Assembly: GCA_001828545.1 (NCBI GenBank)
Contig: MHYW01000025.1
Coordinates: 8,678-14,406, forward strand
From: Planctomycetes bacterium RIFCSPHIGHO2_12_FULL_52_36
GTDB lineage: Bacteria > Planctomycetota > Brocadiia > Brocadiales > Bathyanammoxibiaceae
Length of the DNA: 5,729 bases
Reading direction: 5' to 3'
The notes below the pieces were generated by a model. It was not told the origin of the DNA. It was given only the letters and a program-made list of their open reading frames with translations, and ran no database searches. Every line of letters starts with the position of its first letter. Position 1 is the first letter of the stretch. This document shows, in pieces, positions 1-5,729 of the stretch. A program made the translations under genes and the position numbers.

Positions 1-2018
1 TCCCCGTAAAGACCCTGGGAGATTGTTTCAAAATCCTGGAGATGGCCAGGGGGATGCTCCCACCCGTTCCAGAGGAAAGACACTGGCTACCGTATCTGGG
101 CCATGCCCTGGATGCCGGGATGGCCACCCTATTTGCCGAGGAGGTCATAGAGGGCTGTAGGTATCTCATCGGCCCCCCTCCTGTGGAGGGGATATGGTTA
201 GGGGCGGCAGATGACGTCATCATGAGGGAGAGGGGGATAGAGTTTGTGGACGGTACGGCCCCTGGCTTTGCCGCAATAGTGGGGGCCGCCCCCGATGCCG
301 ACACAGCCGTAAAGATAGCCAGGGAACTCCAGCAAAAGAACCTGTACGTCTTCATGTCTGCCAATACCCACGGCGTCTCCTTCGCCGAACAACTGGCCAG
401 TAAAGGGGTACAGTTAGGCTGGAAGACCCGGCTGGTACCCTTCGGAAAGGACATAACCGCCACCGTCTACTCCCTGGGCTTTGCCAACCGTGCCGCCATG
501 GCCTTCGGGGCCGTCAAACCAGGAGACTTCCGCAGGAACCTCCTCTACAACAAGAACCGCATCTTTGCCTTTGTAATGGCCCTGGGAGAGGTAGACGATG
601 AAAAATACGCCAATGCCGCAGGGGCCATAAACTACGGCTTCCCCGCCATCGCCGATACGGACATCCCGGAGATATTACCCACCGGCGTATGTACCTACGA
701 ACACGTGGTCTCACAAATCCCCCATGACAGGATAGTAGACAAGGCCATAGAGGTAAGGGGACTCAAGATATCCATACACAAGATAGACATCCCAGTGCCC
801 TATGGGCCGGCCTTTGAGGGGGAAAGGATACGTAAGGAGGACATGTACGTGGAACTCGGAGGCCCTGGGGCCCCAGGCTTTGAATTTGTGACCATGAAAG
901 ACACCTCCGGGATAACGGACGGGAAGATAACCATGGTGGGGCCTGACCTTGAGGAATTCAAGGAGGGCACCGCCATACCGGCCGGCATATACATAGAGGT
1001 AGCCGGTCGCAAGATGCAAAAGGACTTTGAGCCTATCCTGGAGAGGCAGATACACCGCTTCATTGGGGAGGCCCAGGGCATCTTCCACATGGGCCAGAGG
1101 GACCAGATACGTCACCGCATAAGCAAAGAGGGCTTCAAGGCCGGTCTCAGACTGCGGCACGTCGGCACCATCGTCCACGCCAAGTTCCACGAGGAATACG
1201 GCGCCATCGTAGACAAGGTACAGGTAACCATTTATACCAATAAGGCAGAGGTAGAGAAACGCCTGGGCGAGGTCCACAGGGCCTTTGCTGAGAGGGACGA
1301 GCGAATCCTGGGGATGAACGACGAGGCGGTCAACCTCTTCTACAGTTGCTCCCTCTGCCAGAGTTTTGCCCCCACCCATCTCTGCATCATCTCCCCTGAG
1401 AGGTCCGGCCTCTGCGGTTCGGTGAGCTGGCTGGACGGGAAGGCCTCTTTTGAGATTAACCCCAGGGGCCCCAACCAGCCCATAGAAAAAGGCAAGGTCC
1501 TGGACGAGAATATAGGGCAGTGGGAAGGGGTTAATCGGTTCCTGCTGGAGAACTCCAGACACAAGGTGGAAAGGGTAAGCATGTACAGTATGATTGCAGA
1601 CCCCATGACCAGTTGCGGATGTTTTGAATGCATCTCCGCCCTCTTACCCATGTGTAATGGCATCATGACTGTGCACAGGGACTTTACGGAGATGACCCCC
1701 TGCGGGATGAAGTTCTCTACCCTGGCTGGTTCAATCGGGGGAGGACTGCAGGCCCCCGGTTTTTCAGGCCATAGCAAGTTTTTCATCGGCAGTCGGAAGT
1801 TCATGTCCGCTGACGGTGGGATGCAAAGGCTTGTGTGGATGCCCAAGGAACTAAAGGAAGAGGTAGGCCACTTCATTGAAAAGAGGGCCAAGGAACTGGG
1901 CCTGGAAGACTTCCTTAACAAGATTGCTGACGAGACCACAGCCACCACGGAGGAAGAGGTACTGGCCTACATGCAGCAGGTTAATCACCCTGCCCTGTCC
2001 ATGGCCCCCCTCATATAA
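1..2018 (+). CDS. acsB: Acetyl-CoA synthase (CODH/ACS alpha subunit), 5'-truncated by the window edge
   Basis: AcsB condenses a methyl group from CFeSP, CO from CO dehydrogenase and CoA into acetyl-CoA in the cytoplasmic CODH/ACS complex. Residues are numbered here from the ATG at 42. The A-cluster ligands are all visible: Cys436, Cys439, Cys448 and Cys458 for the [4Fe-4S] cluster with its bridging Cys, and the Cys525-Gly-Cys527 motif that holds the distal nickel. Their spacing equals that of Moorella AcsB (Cys506/509/518/528 and 595/597, from memory), and Phe442 matches Moorella Phe512 beside the A-cluster. The ATG at 42 is probably not the start. The frame stays open to base 3 (first full codon) and the upstream residues, such as VKTLGD, still align with the family. 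Roughly 60-75 N-terminal residues lie outside the window. The N-terminal domain (to about residue 240) shows this is the long bacterial form, not archaeal CdhC. The TAA stop at 2016-2018 lies 3 bases before the ClpP-like gene. No key residue is missing. Confidence 0.97.
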   Translation, partial: PVKTLGDCFKILEMARGMLPPVPEERHWLPYLGHALDAGMATLFAEEVIEGCRYLIGPPPVEGIWLGAADDVIMRERGIEFVDGTAPGFAAIVGAAPDADTAVKIARELQQKNLYVFMSANTHGVSFAEQLASKGVQLGWKTRLVPFGKDITATVYSLGFANRAAMAFGAVKPGDFRRNLLYNKNRIFAFVMALGEVDDEKYANAAGAINYGFPAIADTDIPEILPTGVCTYEHVVSQIPHDRIVDKAIEVRGLKISIHKIDIPVPYGPAFEGERIRKEDMYVELGGPGAPGFEFVTMKDTSGITDGKITMVGPDLEEFKEGTAIPAGIYIEVAGRKMQKDFEPILERQIHRFIGEAQGIFHMGQRDQIRHRISKEGFKAGLRLRHVGTIVHAKFHEEYGAIVDKVQVTIYTNKAEVEKRLGEVHRAFAERDERILGMNDEAVNLFYSCSLCQSFAPTHLCIISPERSGLCGSVSWLDGKASFEINPRGPNQPIEKGKVLDENIGQWEGVNRFLLENSRHKVERVSMYSMIADPMTSCGCFECISALLPMCNGIMTVHRDFTEMTPCGMKFSTLAGSIGGGLQAPGFSGHSKFFIGSRKFMSADGGMQRLVWMPKELKEEVGHFIEKRAKELGLEDFLNKIADETTATTEEEVLAYMQQVNHPALSMAPLI

Positions 2019-2021
2019 GAC

Positions 2022-2639
2022 ATGACAGAGACACCAATACCCCATTTCCAAGAAGAGGAAGAAGAGGAAGAAAAGGAAGAACGGCCCAAAAGGGCGATGG
2101 ACTTTAATGCCAAGCTCCTCAAGACCCGTACCGTCGTAGTGGCTGACGTCATCAACAAGAAGATGGCACAGCAGGTAATCGGCCAGCTCCTCCTCCTGGA
2201 ACAAGAAGACCCCAAAAAAGACATAAAGATATTCATAAACTCCCCCGGCGGCGATGCGGACGCAGGGTTCGCCATCTACGACATGATGCGGTTCATAAGG
2301 CCCAAGGTAAAGGCCGTATGTACAGGGATCACGGCCAGTGCCGCCGTAATCATCCTGCTAGGGGCCGCTAAAGAAGACCGCTACAGCATGCCCAATGCCC
2401 GCATCCTCATCCATCAGCCGAGTACGGGGGTCATGGGCACTGCGGCCGATATCCAGATAGAGGCGGGAGAGATAATCAAGTTCAGGGACAAAATCAACCG
2501 CCTCATTGCCCAGGAGACAGGCCAATCCATTGAAAAGGTAGAAAACGATACCCGCAGGAATTTCTGGATGACCGGAGAGGAAGCCCTGAGGTACGGGCTG
2601 GTAAGTAAGATAGTAAACCGCAGAGAGGAAATGGAATAG
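2022..2639 (+). CDS. clpP: Divergent ClpP-family serine protease subunit inside the acs operon
   Basis: This 205-residue protein has the usual ClpP length and fold signature: the LLLLEQEDP helix end, INSPGG (72-77), the Ser106 region, HQP (131-133) and GEEALRYGLV near the end. ClpP normally forms two stacked seven-subunit rings that degrade proteins fed by ClpX, ClpA or ClpC. Aligned without gaps to E. coli ClpP from memory (offset 5), Ser106 and His131 match the catalytic Ser111 and His136, but Asn180 replaces Asp185. Arg178 replaces the acidic partner of the ring-ring sensor pair, Lys69 replaces a tyrosine of the ATPase docking pocket, and Ala107 replaces the Met after the serine. Residues 10-20 are nearly all Glu and stand where the axial-gate loop should be. 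Listeria ClpP1 also has Asn in the triad, so activity is possible. The gene begins 3 bases after acsB and ends 2 bases before acsC, in similar codon usage. ATG 2022 has no clear Shine-Dalgarno; ATG 2097 (Met26) is an alternative start that would drop the acidic tail. The substrate and any link to CODH/ACS are unknown. Confidence 0.9.
   Translation: MTETPIPHFQEEEEEEEKEERPKRAMDFNAKLLKTRTVVVADVINKKMAQQVIGQLLLLEQEDPKKDIKIFINSPGGDADAGFAIYDMMRFIRPKVKAVCTGITASAAVIILLGAAKEDRYSMPNARILIHQPSTGVMGTAADIQIEAGEIIKFRDKINRLIAQETGQSIEKVENDTRRNFWMTGEEALRYGLVSKIVNRREEME
2050..2081 (+). repeat. 9-base tandem repeat in a 32-base all-purine tract encoding poly-Glu
   Basis: The tract reads as AGAAGAGGA (2051-2059), AGAAGAGGA (2060-2068), AGAAAAGGA (2069-2077) and a partial AGAA. 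It is uninterrupted purine from 2050 to 2081. Because the unit is three codons long, a copy gain or loss would lengthen or shorten the acidic tail of the ClpP-like protein (residues 11-20) without a frameshift. The tract is also rich in GAGG/GGAA, so it could act as a ribosome-binding region if translation started at ATG 2097, though the spacing of about 15 bases is long. Confidence 0.85.
2624..2636 (+). promoter_or_regulatory. Possible weak ribosome-binding region for acsC
   Basis: AGAGGA at 2624-2629 lies 12 bases before the acsC ATG at 2642, and GGAA at 2633-2636 lies 5 bases before it. Neither is ideal, and both are inside the last codons of the clpP-like gene. Since the two genes are only 2 bases apart, translational coupling may matter more than either motif. 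Confidence 0.3.
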
Positions 2640-2641
2640 AA

Positions 2642-4003
2642 ATGGCCTTAACGGGGCTAGATATCTATAAACTCCTACCCAGGACCAATTGCAAGAAGTG
2701 CGGAAGACCCACCTGCCTGGCCTTTGCCATGCAACTGGCCCAGAAGAAGGCCAGCATTGACGAGTGCCCCGACGTGAGCGAGCAGGCCAAACAGACCCTT
2801 GGGGCCGCCTCTGCACCTCCAATAAAGCTGGTGACCATCGGCACGGGAGACAACGCCCTCAAGGTCGGAGAGGAAAACGTCCTCTTCAGACACGAGGAGA
2901 AATTCTACCACCCCGCCGGGGTAGCCGTTGCCGTAAGTGACCGTCTCTCTGAAGCGGAACTGGACAAAAAACTAAAAGAGGTATCAGCCCTGCGCTTCCA
3001 CAGGGTAGGGACAGAGATAGGCATAAACCTTGTGGCCGTCCAAAATGACAGCGGAGACAAAGACGCCTTTGCCAGGGTGGCCCAGAAGGTGTCCTCTAAC
3101 ACCAACCTTTTACTTATACTGGCCAGCCAGTCCCCGGAGGCCATGGCCCAGGCCCTTTCAGTAGATGGGCTGGCTGCCAAAAGACCCCTCCTCTACGGGG
3201 CCAACAACCAGAACTTTGAGTCCATGGCCAAACTGGCCAAGGAAAAGAACTGCCCCCTGGGGGTCCACTCCACTAGTCTGGAGGAACTGGCAGACCTTAC
3301 AGAGAAGATTAAGGCCCTGGGGGTCAGCGAGATGGTGCTGAATTACCAGGGTAATGGGGTCAGGGACGTCCTCCAGGGACTTACCAGGCTAAGGAGGGCC
3401 GCCCTGAGAAAGAACTTCAGGTCACTGGGTTTTCCTACCATTACCTTCCTGAACGACCAGGACCCCTACGGAGAGATAGCCCAGGCCTCCACCTATCTGG
3501 CCAAGTATGCCGGCATCCTCGTCCTCCATAGCTACGAGCCCTGGCAGGTCTTACCCCTGCTGACGGTAAGACAAAACATATACACAGACCCGCAGAAACC
3601 AGTGCAGGTACAACCCAAACTATACGAAGTAGGCCAGGTCACCCCGGATTCCCCCGTTCTCTTCACCACCAACTTCTCCCTTACTTATTATTCCGTGGAG
3701 GGGGAGGTGGAGGCCAGTCGCATCCCAACCTATATCCTGGCGGTGGATACGGAGGGCACCTCTGTACTGACGGCCTACTCCGGGGACAAGCTCAATGAGA
3801 AGGTAGTGGCTAAGGCTATGAACAATACCTCCGTAGGAGAGAGGCTAAAACACAAAAAACTTATCATTCCTGGGTTGGTAGCAGTAATGTCAGCCAAACT
3901 CAAAGACGAGACGGGGTGGGACATCCTTGTGGGCCCCAAAGAGGCCTCCGGGTTACCTTCGTATCTTAAGACTACCTGGGACAGACACGGCAAAAAGGGT
4001 TAA
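2642..4003 (+). CDS. acsC: Corrinoid iron-sulfur protein, large (gamma) subunit
   Basis: AcsC carries the methyl group on a cobalamin cofactor between the methyltransferase AcsE and acetyl-CoA synthase, working as a heterodimer with AcsD in the cytoplasm. The 453-residue product is close to the usual length of about 445-450. The N-terminal [4Fe-4S] domain shows Cys17, Cys20, Cys25 and Cys42 in the family pattern, starting with the typical LTGLDIYKLLP. A TIM-barrel domain follows (about 90-320), including PLLYGA and the KNCPLGV segment. The C-terminal corrinoid-binding domain begins near the conserved TTNFSLTYYSVEGE and contains AVDTEGTSVLTAYSGDK, IIPGLVAV and GWDILVGPKEASG. ATG 2642 fits the family N-terminus exactly, 2 bases after the clpP-like stop. 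The protein ends in a short basic tail (RHGKKG). It is followed after 18 bases by the gene for its own activator, acsV. The small-subunit gene acsD is not in the window. No truncation or missing cluster ligand is seen. Confidence 0.97.
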   Translation: MALTGLDIYKLLPRTNCKKCGRPTCLAFAMQLAQKKASIDECPDVSEQAKQTLGAASAPPIKLVTIGTGDNALKVGEENVLFRHEEKFYHPAGVAVAVSDRLSEAELDKKLKEVSALRFHRVGTEIGINLVAVQNDSGDKDAFARVAQKVSSNTNLLLILASQSPEAMAQALSVDGLAAKRPLLYGANNQNFESMAKLAKEKNCPLGVHSTSLEELADLTEKIKALGVSEMVLNYQGNGVRDVLQGLTRLRRAALRKNFRSLGFPTITFLNDQDPYGEIAQASTYLAKYAGILVLHSYEPWQVLPLLTVRQNIYTDPQKPVQVQPKLYEVGQVTPDSPVLFTTNFSLTYYSVEGEVEASRIPTYILAVDTEGTSVLTAYSGDKLNEKVVAKAMNNTSVGERLKHKKLIIPGLVAVMSAKLKDETGWDILVGPKEASGLPSYLKTTWDRHGKKG

Positions 4004-4021
4004 CCCCTCCCCCTATGTATC
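4004..4021 (+). other. Short pyrimidine-rich acsC-acsV spacer without a Shine-Dalgarno
   Basis: The 18 bases consist of a C/T-rich run followed by TATGTATC. There is no purine-rich ribosome-binding motif, no terminator hairpin and no room for a promoter. The spacer is in frame with both neighbouring genes, so only the TAA at 4001-4003 separates the acsC and acsV reading frames. Translation of acsV probably depends on coupling to acsC or on an SD-independent start. Confidence 0.6.
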
Positions 4022-5729
4022 ATGCCAAAGGTAAACCATTCCTACAAAATACACTTCCTCCCCCACGACCGGGAGATAACGGTACAGGAAGATACCACTG
4101 TTCTGGAGGCGGCCCATGACGCCAACGTCTACGTCTCCAGTATCTGCGGTGGAGTGGCCACCTGTGGGAAGTGCAAGGTGGTGGTGGAAGAGGGCCGCGT
4201 AGAATGTCCCCCTACCACCCTCCTCTCCTCCGAAGAACTGGCCAATAATTACGTCCTGGCCTGCCAGGCCAGGGTGACCAGCGACCTCCTTATCTCCATC
4301 CCTCCCGAGACCAGGATGGAAGGGGGTAAGATACTCCTCTCCTTAGAGGAGACCGAGGGGGTAACCGCAGGAAAGGTGCACGGTCTCTTACCAGGGGTAG
4401 AATATAAACACGAACCCCTCGTACGAAAGATATACCTGGAGCTTGGACCTCCTACCCTTGACGACACACTCCCTGATTATGAACGCCTCAAGAGGGCAAT
4501 AACGTTAAAGGCAGGCATACCCATGGAGTCCCTGGAGGCAGGACTGGAAATCCTTAAGGAACTGCCATCTCATCTGAGGCAGGCAGGGTCACGTTACAAC
4601 GTGCCCCTGCAAGTCACTGCCACCGTCGCCCAGCGAGGCGTTATGCAGGAAGTCATCCGTATTGAACCAGGCGACACTACCCAGGCAGATTGGGGACTGG
4701 CCGTGGACGTCGGCACCACTACCATTGTGGCCGAACTGGTAAACCTGGCTACCGCAAAGGTGCTGGACATAGAGGCTACCTATAACTCGCAGATGAAATG
4801 GGGCGAAGACTACATACAGCGGATTATGTACGCCACCGAAAGGAATGCCCTGGGAGACCTGCAACAGTCAGTGATAAAGGACATAAACGGCCTCCTGGCC
4901 ATCCTCCTGACAAGAAACCACCTCAGGCCCGAAGACATCACTGCCATAACGTGCTCCGGCAACACGGCCATGATACACTTCCTCCTGGAGCTTGACCCTA
5001 CACTCATCCGGAAAGAACCCTACATAGCCACGGCCAATTTCATCCCCCCCCTGAAGGCCCATGAACTGGGGATAAACACCTATAAACATGCCCCCTTACA
5101 CTGCCTCCCCAGCGTGTCGGCTTACGTGGGCGGAGACATTACGGGAGGGGCCATGGCCATCGGGCTGGACCAGGAAGAGCTCCTCTGCCTCTTCATAGAC
5201 ATAGGCACCAACGGGGAGGTAGTCCTCGGGAACAAGGAATGGATGGTCTGCTGTTCCGCCTCGGCAGGTCCCTCCTTTGAGGGGAGCGGGGTCCATCACG
5301 GTATGAGGGCCGCCTCCGGGGCCATAGAGAGGCTGGACATCGCCGAAGATTTTTCATTAAACTACAAGATTATAGGAAACGGGACGCCCAGGGGTATCTG
5401 CGGCTCGGGGCTGCTGGACACCATCGCCGCCCTGCTCCGCTCCGGGGCCATAAATAAATCAGGGAAATTAGTAAAGGGCCATACCCCCAGGGTTCGTGAG
5501 ACCGAAGAGGGCCTGGAATTTCTCATCGTGCCTGCCCCCCAAACGGCCACAGGTTCCGACATCGTTATTACCCAGGCCGATATACAGAACCTCATCCGCA
5601 GTAAGGCCGCCATATACTCCGCCGTGGCTACACTGCTGGAAGCCATGCACCTGAAGCCCTCAGACATCCAGAGGGTGTACCTGGCAGGAGGGTTCGGAAA
5701 TTACCTGGACGTCAGGAATACCATCACTA
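4022..5729 (+). CDS. acsV: RACo, ATP-dependent reductive activator of CFeSP, 3'-truncated by the window edge
   Basis: RACo returns the CFeSP cobalt from inactive Co(II) to methyl-accepting Co(I), driven by ATP hydrolysis. The frame is open for 569 codons to the window end; roughly 60-90 C-terminal residues are missing. A [2Fe-2S] ferredoxin domain (about 1-95) has Cys42, Cys48, Cys51 and Cys81 in the C-x5-C-x2-C-xn-C pattern. A linker and middle domain follow (about 95-215). The C-terminal ASKHA (actin-like ATPase) domain shows DVGTTT (229-234), SGNTAM (312-317), DIGTNGE (393-399), GICGSGL (458-464) and the adenosine-site LAGGFGN (554-560). ATG 4022 is the only usable start after the in-frame acsC stop, and the ferredoxin domain begins at once; the nearby ATG 4015 is out of frame. 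Related activators serve corrinoid O-demethylases and other methyltransferase systems with the same architecture. The position directly behind acsC makes the CFeSP activator by far the best reading. Confidence 0.95.
   Translation, partial: MPKVNHSYKIHFLPHDREITVQEDTTVLEAAHDANVYVSSICGGVATCGKCKVVVEEGRVECPPTTLLSSEELANNYVLACQARVTSDLLISIPPETRMEGGKILLSLEETEGVTAGKVHGLLPGVEYKHEPLVRKIYLELGPPTLDDTLPDYERLKRAITLKAGIPMESLEAGLEILKELPSHLRQAGSRYNVPLQVTATVAQRGVMQEVIRIEPGDTTQADWGLAVDVGTTTIVAELVNLATAKVLDIEATYNSQMKWGEDYIQRIMYATERNALGDLQQSVIKDINGLLAILLTRNHLRPEDITAITCSGNTAMIHFLLELDPTLIRKEPYIATANFIPPLKAHELGINTYKHAPLHCLPSVSAYVGGDITGGAMAIGLDQEELLCLFIDIGTNGEVVLGNKEWMVCCSASAGPSFEGSGVHHGMRAASGAIERLDIAEDFSLNYKIIGNGTPRGICGSGLLDTIAALLRSGAINKSGKLVKGHTPRVRETEEGLEFLIVPAPQTATGSDIVITQADIQNLIRSKAAIYSAVATLLEAMHLKPSDIQRVYLAGGFGNYLDVRNTIT

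Noticed and set aside
42..44. ATG 42 as the true start of acsB
   Set aside because: The frame is open upstream to the window edge and the upstream residues still align with bacterial AcsB, so the gene starts before the window.
711..1562. Long minus-strand open frame of 283 codons opposite acsB
   Set aside because: It lies wholly antisense to a strongly conserved acsB and its translation shows no recognisable domain. Low stop-codon density on the opposite strand is expected from this codon usage (few TTA, CTA and TCA codons in the needed frame).
1614..1631. Extra cysteine (Cys530) just after the Cys-Gly-Cys motif of AcsB, giving CGCFEC
   Set aside because: Moorella has Ala here, but I recall Cys at this place in other ACS/CdhC sequences, so it is normal family variation and not a new metal ligand.
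1340..1948. Minus-strand open frame of 202 codons opposite the A-cluster region of acsB
   Set aside because: It is antisense to the most conserved part of acsB and has no family motif, so it is an antisense shadow.
4015..4017. ATG 4015 as the start of a gene after acsC
   Set aside because: It is in another frame and reaches a stop after a few dozen codons with no domain, while ATG 4022 opens directly into a ferredoxin domain.
4798..4995. Plus-strand 65-codon open frame inside acsV
   Set aside because: It is in a different frame within the ASKHA ATPase coding region, where the acsV frame carries clear conserved motifs. The translation is low-complexity and Arg/Pro-rich, as out-of-frame reads often are.

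Overview
The window is an internal slice of a bacterial Wood-Ljungdahl (reductive acetyl-CoA) gene cluster. All genes are on the + strand and almost no base is left uncoded. The order is acsB (acetyl-CoA synthase, 5' end outside the window), a ClpP-family protease gene, acsC (large subunit of the corrinoid iron-sulfur protein, CFeSP), and acsV (reductive activator of CFeSP, RACo, 3' end outside the window). The AcsB is the long bacterial type with an N-terminal CODH-docking domain, not the short archaeal CdhC. AcsC and RACo are also of bacterial type. The host is therefore a strictly anaerobic, or at least anaerobically living, bacterium that uses the pathway for CO2 fixation, acetogenesis or acetate oxidation. 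The phylum cannot be fixed from this sequence. Frequent AGG (Arg), ATA (Ile), CCC and GCC codons in all four genes point to one moderately GC-rich genome and give no sign that any one gene is a recent import.

Layout: 1-2018 acsB; 2022-2639 clpP-like; 2642-4003 acsC; 4022-5729 acsV. The gaps are 3, 2 and 18 bases, so this looks like one transcription unit. I see no promoter, terminator, RNA gene, CRISPR array or insertion sequence. No gene-free stretch exceeds 20 bases. The minus strand carries only antisense shadows of these genes.

How the genes work together: the CFeSP (AcsC with its partner AcsD, not in the window) carries a methyl group on cobalamin to the A-cluster of AcsB. AcsB joins the methyl group to CO from CO dehydrogenase and to CoA, giving acetyl-CoA. 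When the CFeSP cobalt is oxidised to inactive Co(II), RACo uses ATP and its [2Fe-2S] cluster to return it to Co(I).

The unusual part is the ClpP-like gene set tightly between acsB and acsC. It keeps the ClpP fold signature, the catalytic Ser and the catalytic His. By alignment it has Asn in place of the triad Asp, Arg in place of the acidic residue of the ring-ring sensor pair, Lys at a position expected to lie in the ClpX/ClpA docking pocket, and a Glu-rich tail encoded by a 9-base tandem repeat where the axial-gate loop should be. This is a candidate specialised ClpP paralogue tied to CODH/ACS function. That role is inferred from position only.
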